From: Salinivibrio sp. ES.052 | GTDB lineage: Bacteria; Pseudomonadota; Gammaproteobacteria; Enterobacterales; Vibrionaceae | DNA: 64,000 bases | Assembly: GCF_900141775.1 (NCBI RefSeq) | Contig: NZ_FSRI01000001.1 | Location: forward strand, 372,001-436,000 | Reading direction: 5' to 3' | Shown here: positions 22,055-31,905 of the stretch, in pieces | Numbering within the stretch: the first letter of the stretch is position 1 | How the letters are laid out: each line of letters opens with the position of its first letter | Notes under the pieces: model-generated | The model's input: only the letters and a program-made list of their open reading frames with translations | Databases searched by the model: none | What the model was told of the DNA's origin: nothing | Position numbers and translations under genes: made by a program

Positions 22055-22131
22055 TGGTCGGTCTGACTGGATTTGAACCAGCGACCCCTGACACCCCATG
22101 ACAGTGCGCTACCAAACTGCGCTACAGACCG
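22055..22131 (-). tRNA. proL: tRNA-Pro(GGG)
   Basis: 77 nt with encoded CCA. On the minus strand it starts CGGTCTG and the 3' acceptor strand is CAGACCG followed by ACCA. The anticodon loop is ATGGGGT with anticodon GGG, reading CCC. The arms fold normally apart from one T-T mismatch in the anticodon stem. The location next to yejM/yejL/yejK is the same as E. coli proL. Confidence 0.97.
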
Positions 22132-22141
22132 ACTAAGCGCT

Positions 22142-22170
22142 ATATTACGAATCGGTCTGATAACTGTCAA
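22142..22170 (-). promoter_or_regulatory. tRNA-Pro sigma70 promoter
   Basis: On the minus strand TTGACA, a 17-base spacer, then TAATAT, 10 bases upstream of the mature tRNA 5' end. Confidence 0.88.
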
Positions 22171-22238
22171 TTGCCAAAACCGTTTGTTTTCCAGTTTTTC
22201 AATCGTTTGGCTACTTATGCGCCAGTTACCGAGAAGGA

Positions 22239-24116
22239 TTAACGTTCGTGATCCTCAGGATGGTAGAAGCGCTTGAGTTCATGCATGACCTGCATTAGCA
22301 ATGAGAGTTGAGGCTTACCTTCTGGTAATGGCGTGTAGTGGCGATCATACACTTTATAATTACCAAATTTATCCACCACCGTGGTTTTTTGTGGTTGTAC
22401 AACCACGATATCACGACTGTCCCCGGCCAGAACCCACTTACGTGGGCGGGTCTTTAGCTCAAACAAATTGGTCCCGCTGCTGTAGATGTCTGCCGGAGAG
22501 CTGACCGACAGCATTGATTCCATTAGCGTCGGGGCTACATCAAGATGACTGCTATAGTTTTCAATTTGTTCAGCTTTTTGGTTAGGCCAGTGCATGACCA
22601 TCGGCACTTGGAGCTGATAACGACTATAATTAGAATTAGATCCCCAGCTATTCAGTCCTGTCTCGTTAAATTCCATGCCGTGATTGGCGGTGATCATAAT
22701 GACCGTGTTGGTTAATTGACCGGATGCTTCAAGCTGTTTGAAGAGGCCACTCAACTGATCATCAAGATAATGAGCCGCATTGTTGTAACTGTTTTTCAGT
22801 ACCAAGCTAGTTTGCGCATCTACACCAGCCATGACGCTATCAAGCGCTGGCTGGAAGGGTTGTGGGTAATCGCCACCTTGCTCATATTCATTCACGGTAG
22901 CCAGTTCTAAGTAGCCAAACCATGGCGCGCCAGGTTGACGATCGTTCAACCAACCTTGCATGGATGAGATAGCGTTTGCGTCGGCTTGCCAAGCTGGAGC
23001 ATCTGACCGTGTGTTTCCGTCTAGCGCACGACTGAAAATGCTTTGATAATAAATAGGATTTGCGAAATGGTCACCGCTGAACAGCCCTAATTGGTAGTCG
23101 CGTTGTTTGAGTGTTTCTATCATCAGTGGACGCAACCCCTCGGTACGTGCACTTTGCGCATAACTGCCGGGAAGACCATAGAAAAATCCAAACAGCCCTG
23201 CCATGTCATCGTTACTGCTACTGAAGTGATTTTTAAACCATAGATTATCGTTAGCAAAACGATAGAGGTGCGGCATGGTAACGGGATTTAACATATCGGC
23301 ACGCAACCCTTCGACCATTACCACCAGCAAATTTTTCTGGTATTTATTGGCATCAGGGGCAAACGCGAGAGGTTCAAGCGGGTAGCGAATAACTTCACTA
23401 CTTTCTTGGCCACGCTGTTCACGTAGACGTTGATACTCTTGTCGGTCAAGCAGGCCGTATTTTTCCATAAAGGTTTTCGCTGTCATCGGATACGAGACAG
23501 GGAAAGTCGAGCGTTGTGCGGTGACAGGGCTATAGATAAATGCATCAGCCCAAATATGGATAAGATGGCTGGATATAAAGCAAAGCGCAAAGACGGTGGC
23601 AACGGGAATACCAATGCGTTTGCGTGTCAGTTTTCGCAGTTTGCGCCACACCCATTCGGCAATAATCAGCTCTAGGATGAAAATGGCGGGGACGGCAATA
23701 AACAAATACTGCCAGTGCGCATTCATATCGGTTTTTTCGCCGCTTAACAGCAGCTCCCACACCAGTGGGTTGAGGTGAAGGTGCAGGGTTTGATAGGCGT
23801 AAATATCGAGCAGCAGTACCATCATCCCGACGGTCGCAACCATCACAGCAAATAGCCGCATCAGTCGCTGAGACGGAATGATGAAACTGGCAGGGAAAAT
23901 AATAAGAATATAAAGCGCAAACACCAGGAAGCCGAAATGCCCGACCCAGTTAAAGACCAAGTAGCTTTGCCCTAATAGCGTCTCAGGCCATCCTGATTGG
24001 CTGATGTAGCGTGTGCCAAGCAACATAGCGGCAATGATGTTGAAAAAGCTAAACCAATGCCCCCAACTGATCAGTTGGGATACTTTGTCGCGATACGATG
24101 TTCCGCTATCAACCAT
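22239..24116 (-). CDS. yejM: PbgA/YejM inner-membrane sulfatase-like protein
   Basis: 625 residues. The first 190 hold five membrane segments (the DUF3413 region), followed by a linker and a large periplasmic sulfatase/alkaline-phosphatase-fold domain starting near LLVVMVEGLRADML. The fold keeps TANHGMEFNE, but the family is not considered an active sulfatase. YejM/PbgA senses periplasmic LPS and controls LpxC stability through LapB in E. coli. It lies downstream of yejL, with a gap of about 40 bases, as in enterics. Confidence 0.95.
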   Translation of the reverse strand: MVDSGTSYRDKVSQLISWGHWFSFFNIIAAMLLGTRYISQSGWPETLLGQSYLVFNWVGHFGFLVFALYILIIFPASFIIPSQRLMRLFAVMVATVGMMVLLLDIYAYQTLHLHLNPLVWELLLSGEKTDMNAHWQYLFIAVPAIFILELIIAEWVWRKLRKLTRKRIGIPVATVFALCFISSHLIHIWADAFIYSPVTAQRSTFPVSYPMTAKTFMEKYGLLDRQEYQRLREQRGQESSEVIRYPLEPLAFAPDANKYQKNLLVVMVEGLRADMLNPVTMPHLYRFANDNLWFKNHFSSSNDDMAGLFGFFYGLPGSYAQSARTEGLRPLMIETLKQRDYQLGLFSGDHFANPIYYQSIFSRALDGNTRSDAPAWQADANAISSMQGWLNDRQPGAPWFGYLELATVNEYEQGGDYPQPFQPALDSVMAGVDAQTSLVLKNSYNNAAHYLDDQLSGLFKQLEASGQLTNTVIMITANHGMEFNETGLNSWGSNSNYSRYQLQVPMVMHWPNQKAEQIENYSSHLDVAPTLMESMLSVSSPADIYSSGTNLFELKTRPRKWVLAGDSRDIVVVQPQKTTVVDKFGNYKVYDRHYTPLPEGKPQLSLLMQVMHELKRFYHPEDHER

Positions 24117-24158
24117 ACAAATTTATTCTTCTCTTATTAGATACTGCTGCTGCAAACG

Positions 24159-24377
24159 TTACTGACTATCAATCGAGGCCATCAATGCTTGGGCGAACTT
24201 GTCGGCAAAGGCCTGACGTTGAGCGGCAGGAATATTGTGGTTAAGGATATTGGTGGCGACATTCCCAATCACCATCAGTGATAAATCCGTCGATGTACCG
24301 TGTTGCTCTAACACGTTGACAACATCACTGATAATACGTTCCACTTGCTTATCATCATATTTTGAGGTTACAGGCAT
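24159..24377 (-). CDS. yejL: YejL family protein (UPF0352)
   Basis: 72 residues from MPVTSKYDDKQVERI; the frame is open further upstream but this start matches the family. The block TDLSLMVIGNVATNILN followed by AAQRQAFADKFAQAL is diagnostic. It is a small helical cytosolic protein of unknown function, co-oriented with yejM and divergent from yejK by about 80 bases, as in E. coli. Confidence 0.93.
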   Translation of the reverse strand: MPVTSKYDDKQVERIISDVVNVLEQHGTSTDLSLMVIGNVATNILNHNIPAAQRQAFADKFAQALMASIDSQ

Positions 24378-24454
24378 AAAATCGTCTTGTCTTATTAAAA
24401 CCAAAGCAGCGTATAATAACTCACACTTTAGTCTTACTGAAAATCTTTTCAATC

Positions 24455-25474
24455 ATGACCCTCACGCTTTCCAACGTAATATTACATCAAATCGTCAAGC
24501 AAGCTGATGATTCTCTTAACGTTCACCTTCGTGATGGACCTTTACCTATCAGTGAACAAACCGAAAACCTGATGGGGGATATTCATCGGGTTTATCATGC
24601 AAAAGCAGGCAAAGGGTTTGCTTTGTTTGACACCGAGAGTGAATGCCAGCAGTGGTTAAAAGCTTACCGAGCTAATGAACTCGACTTTCGCACGTTTTCC
24701 GAGCGAGCCGTTGAGCGCTTGCGCGCCGAACTAGCGAAATACCCCTTTGCGGATAACGGTACATTGGTGATGGCGCATTATCGTGCACTTGCCACGGATT
24801 ATTTGTTTATTGGTGTTCTAGAATCGAAACACAGCTTACGTGTTACTGATGAACTAGATGTCAACGCAACCGAATACCTAGATGTCAGCAAGATGGATAT
24901 TGCTGCTCGCATTGATTTATCGACGTGGGAAACCGATCCCGAGTCAAACCGCTATCTTTCCTTTATCAAAGGGCGAGTCGGGCGCAAAGTGTCGGATTTC
25001 TTCCTTGATTTCCTACAAGCCGAAGTGGGCATGGACAGCAAACAGCAAAACCAGGTACTGATGCAGGCTGTTGAAGATTACTGTGATGATGCTCGGCTGG
25101 ATAAGGAAGAAAAGGATACTTATCGCAAGCAGGTCTTTGATTATTGCAATGATCAGCTTAAAGCGGGTGATGAAGTGGTGGTGAAAGAGCTGGCGAGTGA
25201 GCTGCCAGCGACATCAGAAGGCACCGATTTCTACCAGTACGCGAATCAGCAAGGCTACGAGCTCGAGGAGCAGTTTCCTGCAGACCGTACAACGATGCGC
25301 AAGTTAACCAAATTTGTCGGATCGGGTGGCGGTTTATCGGTCAACTTTGATGCCATGTTATTGGGGGAGCGTGTGTTCTATGATCCAGACACCGATACTC
25401 TCACCATTAAAGGGACACCGCCTAACCTTCGTGATCAATTGCAGCGACGTTTGGCCAGTCGAGATGATGAATAA
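24455..25474 (+). CDS. yejK: Nucleoid-associated protein YejK (NdpA)
   Basis: 339 residues, starting MTLTLSNVILHQIVKQ, the typical YejK/NdpA N-terminus. Further family blocks are SERAVERLRAEL, LDVSKMDIAARIDL and YLSFIKGRVGRKVSDFFLDFL. It is a cytosolic nucleoid-associated protein of poorly defined role. It faces away from yejL-yejM and shares their promoter region. Confidence 0.95.
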   Translation: MTLTLSNVILHQIVKQADDSLNVHLRDGPLPISEQTENLMGDIHRVYHAKAGKGFALFDTESECQQWLKAYRANELDFRTFSERAVERLRAELAKYPFADNGTLVMAHYRALATDYLFIGVLESKHSLRVTDELDVNATEYLDVSKMDIAARIDLSTWETDPESNRYLSFIKGRVGRKVSDFFLDFLQAEVGMDSKQQNQVLMQAVEDYCDDARLDKEEKDTYRKQVFDYCNDQLKAGDEVVVKELASELPATSEGTDFYQYANQQGYELEEQFPADRTTMRKLTKFVGSGGGLSVNFDAMLLGERVFYDPDTDTLTIKGTPPNLRDQLQRRLASRDDE

Positions 25475-25503
25475 CACGGCGTAGTCCATGTTCTGTCACA
25501 AAA

Positions 25504-25532
25504 AAGCGGGACCCCTTGATGGTGTCCCGCTT
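25504..25532. terminator. Bidirectional terminator between yejK and nhaC
   Basis: AAGCGGGAC and GTCCCGCTT pair over 9 bp, preceded by A5 and followed by ATTTAT, between two convergent genes. Confidence 0.85.
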
Positions 25533-25563
25533 ATTTATGCGTCTGTTTATTGCGAGTCCGTGA

Positions 25564-27018
25564 TTAGGTGCGTTCAGCAACCGTTTCTACTGCTGCTGGC
25601 GCATTATTATCAGCATGCGTCTCTGCAGACGGCTTCGTCGGTTCGACTTTATCGACAAACCATCCCATGTAACTGGTGACGATAGTGACGGCGATACATA
25701 CGAAGCTGAGCCACATGAACGGCGCATAAGACAGGGTTGCGACACCTAAGATACTTGCCATATAAATGCCGTTATCGCTCCATGGCACCATACCAGAGGT
25801 CAACGTGCCGCCAAACTCCGCATTTCTGGACAAGTTCTTACGCTGATAGCCCAGTCTATCGTAGTTTTTCGCGCAGATTTTTGGGGTTAAGATCAGTGAC
25901 ACATACATGGCCGAGCCGAAAACGTTGCCCATGAAGGCGGTGCCAATAGTTGACGTCGCCAAACTACCGGCACTGTTGACACGGCGCTCAAACAAGCTGG
26001 CAATGGTGTGTAATACACCGACTTTTTCGAGTAAGCCACCAAACCCCAAACCGAAGACGATCACAGCGACGGAGCCAAGCATGGATGACATGCCGCCACG
26101 ATTAAGAATCGCATCAATGAAATCAACGCCTGATGAAATCGAGAAAGGGGCCCATGCCGTATTAATGGCGTGAACAGGTGTCATATCTTGCAGCATGATG
26201 GCCCAAACTACGCCGAGCAATGAGCCAAAGCTAATTACAGGGAAAGACGGTAATCGCATTGCCAGCAGCGCAAGGACAATCAGCACCGGGACAAAGGATA
26301 GGGGCGAGATCACAAACTGATCCTGCATTGCCTGTTTCACCATTTCTACTTGGCTCATGTCGACATTGCCTGCGTAATGCCAGCCAATAAGCGTAAACAA
26401 AATACCAGTAATAATGTAGCTTATCAGCGCAATGGGTAGCATGCCTTTGATGTGCTCAACGATTTCCACACCTGACATGGAAGAGGCGAGGATCACCGAA
26501 TCAGACAGAGGCGACATTTTGTCACCAAAATAGCAGCCAGAGAGTACGGCACCCGCAGTCATTGGAGCAGGGATCCCTAAGCCTTGGCCAATCCCCATCA
26601 TTGCAATTCCCGCAGTACCGGCGGCCCCCCAAGAGGTACCCGTGGCCAATGCGGTCAGAGAGCAAATCAACATGGTCGCTAAAAGGAAAATAGAAGGGTG
26701 AATAGCTTTAAGACCATAGTAAATAATGGTGGGGACAATCCCGCCAGCGATCCAAGTGCCGACCAGTGCACCGACTGAAAGCAGAATTAAAACGGCACCC
26801 AACCCATTGGATATCCCTTTTGTTGCGGCGGTTTCGAGCTCTTTATACTGATGCCCAAGCTTTAAACCCAGACCCATAATTACAAACCAGCCAATAAATA
26901 AGGCGAGTTGGATTGGGAGATCAAGTTTGGCGGTAAACGAAAACGCGAGTGCGAGAAACGCGCCAAGCGCCAGAACCACCTGAACGATGGATGGTAATCG
27001 AGTTTGCTGTGTTGTCAT
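25564..27018 (-). CDS. nhaC: NhaC family Na+/H+ antiporter
   Basis: 484 residues from the ATG at 27018, with GAAGG 7 bases upstream. There are about 11-12 membrane segments. Family blocks are ATGTSWGAAGTAGIAMMGIG and GCYFGDKMSPLSDSVILASS, the latter the conserved acidic transmembrane motif of NhaC proteins. It would exchange external or internal Na+ for H+ (some relatives exchange organic acids). The short C-terminal tail is Ala/Glu-rich. I looked for a lysine riboswitch in the 27019-27560 leader and saw none. Confidence 0.92.
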   Translation of the reverse strand: MTTQQTRLPSIVQVVLALGAFLALAFSFTAKLDLPIQLALFIGWFVIMGLGLKLGHQYKELETAATKGISNGLGAVLILLSVGALVGTWIAGGIVPTIIYYGLKAIHPSIFLLATMLICSLTALATGTSWGAAGTAGIAMMGIGQGLGIPAPMTAGAVLSGCYFGDKMSPLSDSVILASSMSGVEIVEHIKGMLPIALISYIITGILFTLIGWHYAGNVDMSQVEMVKQAMQDQFVISPLSFVPVLIVLALLAMRLPSFPVISFGSLLGVVWAIMLQDMTPVHAINTAWAPFSISSGVDFIDAILNRGGMSSMLGSVAVIVFGLGFGGLLEKVGVLHTIASLFERRVNSAGSLATSTIGTAFMGNVFGSAMYVSLILTPKICAKNYDRLGYQRKNLSRNAEFGGTLTSGMVPWSDNGIYMASILGVATLSYAPFMWLSFVCIAVTIVTSYMGWFVDKVEPTKPSAETHADNNAPAAVETVAERT

Positions 27019-27560
27019 AACTAAACCTTCTTCACGTCGCACTTCTGGTCAAACCATGAGGTACACGTATCAATATCATTATCGGAAGGTGGATCGTCTG
27101 TGATTGCGCGACTACTCCCTGCGCGATTTAGCGATGCACTAAGCAACCACCAAACTCACATCACTGTCCGTGTGTCAGTATCCTTTGTTCCATTTGTGAG
27201 GTGTCATACTCTAGCTAACAGAGCAATCAGATGGGAAACATTTTTGTCGCTTATGTGAGTCAAGCGCGAGCCAGGTTAAAACTTATCGTTAATGGTTTAT
27301 TGTTTGTTTTCTTGTGGTTTTTAATTTGTTTTTATTCGGTGTTTTTTATGTGTGCTGGTGCTGTTTTTTTCGGCGTTTGTACGTTAAATCAAGTTGGACA
27401 TCAGTGACGGAAAATTGACAAGTAGGGGGTAAATCGCGCAGAAAAAGGGACGGACCTGACGATGGTGAAAAGACATGTTAGTATCAAAAACGTTTTTTCA
27501 CTGACTGTCGAAAAGAATGCTCTTTAAAACGGCGGTCACACAACATGGAGTGTGAAAATT
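27019..27560. other. Divergent intergenic region nhaC/asd, about 540 bp
   Basis: It holds the divergent promoters of nhaC and asd and no coding region I can support. The minus-strand side contains two copies of TCGCGCA around a short spacer near 27105-27127; the asd side is T-rich. No riboswitch motif was recognised. Confidence 0.6.
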
Positions 27561-28685
27561 ATGATGCGAGTAGGTTTAGTTGGCTGGCGCGGCATGGTGG
27601 GATCGGTGCTGATGCAGCGTATGGTGGAAGAGAAAGACTTCGACCATATTGAACCTGTATTTTTTAGTACCTCTCAGGTTGGGATCGACGCACCAAACTA
27701 CGGTAAGGATGCGGGTACCCTAAAAGATGCTTACGACATTGAGATGCTAAAAACCCTCGATGCTATTATCACCTGCCAAGGCGGAGATTACACCAACGAC
27801 GTTTACGCAAAGCTGCGTGAATCAGGTTGGAAAGGCTATTGGATCGATGCCGCGTCATCACTACGAATGGCAGATGATAGTATCATCACCTTGGATCCGA
27901 TTAACTTCAAGCAAATCCAAGCGGGTATTCACAATGGCACACAGACGTTTGTGGGTGGCAACTGTACCGTTAGTCTCATGCTGATGGGTCTTGGCGGTTT
28001 GTATCAGAACGGCCTGGTCGAGTGGATGACAGCACAAACTTATCAAGCGGCATCTGGCTCAGGCGCAAAACACATGCGCGAGCTGATCAGCCAAATGGGG
28101 GTGATCAACGACGCCGTGAATACCGATTTAGCCAGCCCAGCGACGTCAATCTTAGATATTGATCGTAAAGTTGCCCAAACGCTACGTTCTGGGGACTTCC
28201 CAAGCGAGCAGTTTGGTGCGCCGCTTGCCGGTTCTTTGATCCCTTGGATTGACGTTAAACGTGATAATGGCCAAAGCAAAGAGGAATGGAAAGCATCGGT
28301 TGAGACCAACAAAATCCTCGGATTGGACAACAACCCGATCCCCATCGACGGTACGTGTGTCCGTGTGGGAGCGATGCGTTGTCACAGTCAGGCCTTGACC
28401 ATCAAGCTGAAAAAATCGGTACCGATGGATGAGATTGAAGACATGATTGCATCACACAACGACTGGGTCAGTGTCGTCCCTAATGAGCGTGATGTGACCA
28501 TGACTGATCTGAGCCCAGCCAAGGTAACAGGCACCATGTCCGTGCCTGTTGGCCGCTTGCGTAAATTAGCAATGGGTGATGATTTCCTCAATGCTTTTAC
28601 CGTGGGTGACCAACTCTTGTGGGGTGCGGCAGAACCTCTGCGTCGTACGCTGCGCATTATCTTGTCGGAAAAAGAGCAAGACTAA
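27561..28685 (+). CDS. asd: Aspartate-semialdehyde dehydrogenase
   Basis: 374 residues. Starts at ATG 27561 or 27564; GGAG at 27547 favours one of these over the GTG at 27552. The N-terminal NADP-binding motif reads [18 protein letters not shown], and the catalytic cysteine is C135 in [11 protein letters not shown]. It converts aspartyl phosphate to aspartate semialdehyde, the branch point to lysine/diaminopimelate, threonine and methionine. It is monocistronic with a clear terminator. Confidence 0.96.
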   Translation: MMRVGLVGWRGMVGSVLMQRMVEEKDFDHIEPVFFSTSQVGIDAPNYGKDAGTLKDAYDIEMLKTLDAIITCQGGDYTNDVYAKLRESGWKGYWIDAASSLRMADDSIITLDPINFKQIQAGIHNGTQTFVGGNCTVSLMLMGLGGLYQNGLVEWMTAQTYQAASGSGAKHMRELISQMGVINDAVNTDLASPATSILDIDRKVAQTLRSGDFPSEQFGAPLAGSLIPWIDVKRDNGQSKEEWKASVETNKILGLDNNPIPIDGTCVRVGAMRCHSQALTIKLKKSVPMDEIEDMIASHNDWVSVVPNERDVTMTDLSPAKVTGTMSVPVGRLRKLAMGDDFLNAFTVGDQLLWGAAEPLRRTLRIILSEKEQD

Positions 28686-28707
28686 TTGCTGTGAAACAGT
28701 CTCGTTA

Positions 28708-28737
28708 AGCCGTCAATTATATTGGCGGCTTTTTTTG
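28708..28737 (+). terminator. asd terminator
   Basis: AGCCGTCAA and TTGGCGGCT pair with one wobble and are followed by seven T, 22 bases after the asd stop. Confidence 0.85.
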
Positions 28738-28784
28738 TGCGCGATTTTTGTCGCATAAGCTAGGTGTACCAAGCACCCATAAAA

Positions 28785-28807
28785 AAGGAGGCGATAGACG
28801 CCTCCTT
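28785..28807 (-). terminator. sodB terminator
   Basis: AAGGAGGCG and CGCCTCCTT pair perfectly around a 5-base loop. On the minus strand a TTTTTT run follows. Confidence 0.88.
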
Positions 28808-28836
28808 AACTTTACGCTTTTTTGTCGTAAGCCGAC

Positions 28837-29421
28837 TTAGCCTGCGAAGTTTTTCGCGACGAAGTCCCAGTTAACCAGCTTCCAAAAGGCAGCCAGATAG
28901 TCTGGACGTACGTTACGATAATCGATGTAGTAAGCGTGCTCCCAAACGTCCACAGTCAGTAGTGGCGTTTCACCGTCGTGAGTCAGTGGGGTTTCGGCAT
29001 TTGATGTGTTGACGATTGCCACAGAGCCATCTGCTTTTTTCACCAGCCATGTCCAGCCAGAGCCGAAGTTAGTGACTGCGGCGTTGGTGAACTGCGTTTT
29101 AAACTCGTCGAAAGAGCCAAACGCTTTAGTGATTGCATCCGCAACGTCACCCGTTGGCTCACCGCCACCGTTAGGGCTTAGGCAGTGCCAGTAGAAAGTA
29201 TGGTTCCACACTTGTGCAGCATTGTTGAACACACCGCCTGAAGAGGTTTTGATGATCTCTTCCAGTGACTTACCTTCAAAATCAGTCCCTTCAATCAGAC
29301 CATTCAGCTTTACCACATAGGTGTTGTGGTGCTTGTCATAGTGATAGTCCAAGGTTTCTTTTGAAATATGTGGCTCTAGCGCATCTTTTGCGAAAGGGAG
29401 TTCAGGTAGTTGGAATGACAT
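28837..29421 (-). CDS. sodB: Iron superoxide dismutase
   Basis: 194 residues, standard length. Metal ligands are visible in [22 protein letters not shown] and [13 protein letters not shown]. The glutamine in NNAAQVWNH and the residues around it are those of the Fe form. It removes superoxide in the cytosol. It is divergent from grxD across a 280-base gap that contains an unassigned terminator on the plus strand. Confidence 0.97.
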   Translation of the reverse strand: MSFQLPELPFAKDALEPHISKETLDYHYDKHHNTYVVKLNGLIEGTDFEGKSLEEIIKTSSGGVFNNAAQVWNHTFYWHCLSPNGGGEPTGDVADAITKAFGSFDEFKTQFTNAAVTNFGSGWTWLVKKADGSVAIVNTSNAETPLTHDGETPLLTVDVWEHAYYIDYRNVRPDYLAAFWKLVNWDFVAKNFAG

Positions 29422-29611
29422 TGCTTATATCTCCGTTTTTATCGTGAGAGTGCTTCCTGTAGTCCATCGCCCGTGGTGTAGGGTGTCGTTTGTGATGGGT
29501 TATCACGTCAACGAACAGCCACCTAACCATCGGGTGTGGCTACTATTTTCGTTTTGCTGAGTGTAGTTTAGCAAGTTTTTACTTTATTAAAAGGATCGCG
29601 ACAAAATTTTT

Positions 29612-29646
29612 ATGCCTAATCCCACAAAAGATTTAGGCATTTTTTT
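29612..29646 (+). terminator. Orphan plus-strand terminator between sodB and grxD
   Basis: ATGCCTAA and TTAGGCAT form an 8-bp stem followed by seven T. No plus-strand gene lies between the divergent sodB start (29421) and this hairpin, so it must end a leader or small RNA beginning within 29430-29600. Confidence 0.65.
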
Positions 29647-29703
29647 CCGCTCTGTTAACCAGTAGAATCAAAGCAAGATTCACAGACAGTGTTCGAGGAA
29701 GCA

Positions 29704-30042
29704 ATGGAAACAACGGACAAGATCAAGCAGCAAATCGAAGAGAACGCAATTCTGCTTTACATGAAAGGGTCGCCAAAACTGCCAAGCTGTGGTTTTTCTT
29801 CGCAAGCCTCTCAAGCGCTGATGTCGTGTGGCGAGAAGTTTGCGTACGTGGATATTCTACAAAACCCAGATATCCGCGCTGAGCTGCCTGTTTATGCACA
29901 GTGGCCGACCTTTCCACAACTCTGGGTTGACGGTGAGTTAGTGGGCGGTTGTGACATCATTCTGGAAATGTTCCAAAAAGGTGAGCTACAGCCACTGGTC
30001 AAAGAAGCGGCAGAGCGCCGTGACGCGAGCGAAAACGAATAA
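29704..30042 (+). CDS. grxD: Monothiol glutaredoxin (Grx4/GrxD)
   Basis: 112 residues from METTDKIKQQI; GAGGA is well placed upstream. The monothiol CGFS active site has its cysteine at residue 29, and WPTFPQLWVDGELVGGCDII is the glutathione-binding region. GrxD binds and transfers 2Fe-2S clusters, often with BolA proteins, and belongs to iron-sulfur homeostasis. It is monocistronic with a strong terminator. Confidence 0.97.
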   Translation: METTDKIKQQIEENAILLYMKGSPKLPSCGFSSQASQALMSCGEKFAYVDILQNPDIRAELPVYAQWPTFPQLWVDGELVGGCDIILEMFQKGELQPLVKEAAERRDASENE

Positions 30043-30070
30043 CTTTGTTATTGATAGAGCCGACGTTGAA

Positions 30071-30097
30071 AAGCCACGTCTGGGACGTGGCTTTTTT
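30071..30097 (+). terminator. grxD terminator
   Basis: AAGCCACGTC and GACGTGGCTT form a perfect 10-bp stem followed by a T run. Confidence 0.9.
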
Positions 30098-30135
30098 GTA
30101 TGGTTTAGTGAGTGGAAACGCGCATTGTTTTCTCT

Positions 30136-31458
30136 CTAGAGCACCATGGCGGCTAACCAGCCAAACGCAATTAACGGTAAGTTGTAGTGGAGAAAGGTCG
30201 GCACCACCGTATCCCAAATATGTTCATGCTGACCATCGGCGTTAAGCCCAGAAGTTGGGCCGAGGGTGGAATCAGACGCGGGAGAGCCCGCATCCCCCAA
30301 CGCCGCAGCGGTACCAACCAGCGCGATCGTGGCCATGGGTGAAAAACCAAATGCCAGTGAGAGTGGAACGTAAATAGTAGCGATAATGGGAATGGTCGAG
30401 AACGACGAGCCGATCCCCATGGTAACCAAGAGTCCTACAACCAGCATCAAGAAAGCCGCCAATGGCTTGTTTTCGCCAATGGAACCAGACAAAGATGCGA
30501 CCAAGGATTCCACCCCTCCCGTTGCCTTCATCACCGCGGCAAACCCTGCTGCCGTGATCATGATAAAGCCGATCATCGCCATCATATGCACGCCCTTGGT
30601 GAACACGTCCTGGGTGTCTTTCCAGCGAATGACACCACCAAAGGTGAATACCATAAAGCCGGCCAACGCGCCGACAATCATCGACCCTGCCATCAGTTGC
30701 ACGCTTAACGCGGCAATAATTGCAATCCCTGCCACCCAAAGGTTACGAGGGCTAATGGTGTGATTTTCTGGCTCGGCGTTGAGTACCTCGCCTTCGTTAT
30801 ATTGACGGGGCTGGCGGTAACTGACGAAGGTCGCGATCAGTAATCCAACCACCATCCCGGCGGCCGGTAATAACATTGCGGTTGGTACCTGGCTGGCGAC
30901 CACGCTTAAACCGTTATCATTGAGGTTTTTGAGCAAAATATTGTTCAAAAAGATGCCACCAAAACCGACCGGTAACACCATATACGGCATGATTAAGCCA
31001 AAGGTGAGCACACAGGCGACCAAACGACGGTCGAGTTTTAAGCGCTGGAACACATGCAATAGAGGAGGGATCACAATAGGAATAAAGGCAATGTGGACCG
31101 GGATTGCGTTTTGCGACGAAATCGCTAATAGCCCTAACAGGACTAAAACAACATATTTAAAGGTGGCCGTGTTGGCATCGGTTGGGCGCGCGTTTAGCTT
31201 GCGGATCACCGAGTGCGCGAGGACATCGGTGATCCCTGAACGACTTATTGCTACCGCAAAAGTGCCGAGCATGGCGTAGCTAAGGGCAATGGTGGCACCG
31301 CCGCCAAGCCCACCTTCAAACGCACCAATGGTCTCGGAAATACTGAGCCCACCGACCAGTCCACCAAGGACGGCACTAAAAGTGAGTGCGACGACGACAT
31401 TCACGCGCATAAGGGCCAGTGCCAGCATGACACAGACTGAAATGACTACCGGGTTCAT
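30136..31458 (-). CDS. Na+/H+ antiporter-like permease (YuiF type)
   Basis: 440 residues with about 11-12 membrane segments. The opening [20 protein letters not shown] and the block [20 protein letters not shown] near residue 400 belong to a family annotated as Na+/H+ antiporter family protein; some Gram-positive members are proposed amino-acid transporters. It sits in the inner membrane. No co-transcribed gene gives the substrate. It is the second NhaC-superfamily-like permease within 6 kb. Confidence 0.82.
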   Translation of the reverse strand: MNPVVISVCVMLALALMRVNVVVALTFSAVLGGLVGGLSISETIGAFEGGLGGGATIALSYAMLGTFAVAISRSGITDVLAHSVIRKLNARPTDANTATFKYVVLVLLGLLAISSQNAIPVHIAFIPIVIPPLLHVFQRLKLDRRLVACVLTFGLIMPYMVLPVGFGGIFLNNILLKNLNDNGLSVVASQVPTAMLLPAAGMVVGLLIATFVSYRQPRQYNEGEVLNAEPENHTISPRNLWVAGIAIIAALSVQLMAGSMIVGALAGFMVFTFGGVIRWKDTQDVFTKGVHMMAMIGFIMITAAGFAAVMKATGGVESLVASLSGSIGENKPLAAFLMLVVGLLVTMGIGSSFSTIPIIATIYVPLSLAFGFSPMATIALVGTAAALGDAGSPASDSTLGPTSGLNADGQHEHIWDTVVPTFLHYNLPLIAFGWLAAMVL

Positions 31459-31589
31459 GGAAACGTTCCTGTTATAGGGTTATCACTGCAGCGTTGCCGC
31501 AGGGGTTATCTATGGTTTTGTAATTAAGCTACCCAGTTTGCGCAAAATTTTGTCTGTGTCGAGGGGAAATCTGCTTTTTTAGTTACTTT

Positions 31590-31830
31590 CTTTCATGCTT
31601 GTCCGCCTTGCTGCAAGCCGAGACTGTCAAAGTAGGCAAATCGACTCGTAAGCGATCGCAGACGTGTGGCAATGTAGGCGATCCTGATGAGCGGTCGCGA
31701 CCGAGTGCCGCTAAGCAGACCCTCCCGCGCCAAGGACAGCGCGGCGGCGCCCCCTGAGATGGGTTCACGGCATGTCTGCGAGCGGGGGCTTGGCTGCGTT
31801 GTACCATGATAGCGGCCAGCCATCGCTTAT
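31590..31830 (-). other. GC-rich structured block, no credible gene
   Basis: This 240-bp block in the fadL-antiporter gap is visibly more GC-rich than its surroundings and rich in self-complementary runs: CGGTCGCGACCG (12-bp palindrome), CCGCGC/GCGCGG, GCGATCGC, and GCAGAC/GTCTGC at distance. Two overlapping minus-strand frames are open, one ending SLGLQQGGQA. The rest of 31459-31856 is plain intergenic sequence with the antiporter promoter. Confidence 0.5.
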
Positions 31831-31856
31831 CATCCTCAACGGTGAATAGATAAAAA

Positions 31857-31878
31857 AGCCGGCCTTAATAGGCCGGCT
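31857..31878 (-). terminator. fadL terminator
   Basis: AGCCGGCC and GGCCGGCT pair perfectly. On the minus strand TTTTTTATC follows, 28 bases after the fadL stop. Confidence 0.9.
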
Positions 31879-31905
31879 CGTTGGGGTATGTTTAACTCGC
31901 AGAGT

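Noticed and set aside
27019..27560. Lysine riboswitch ahead of asd or nhaC
   Set aside because: Genes of this type can carry one, but the conserved core segments are not present in either strand.
31583..31823. Two overlapping 74-76 aa ORFs as real proteins
   Set aside because: Both lie in the GC-rich palindromic block with no RBS; treated as a nucleotide element instead.
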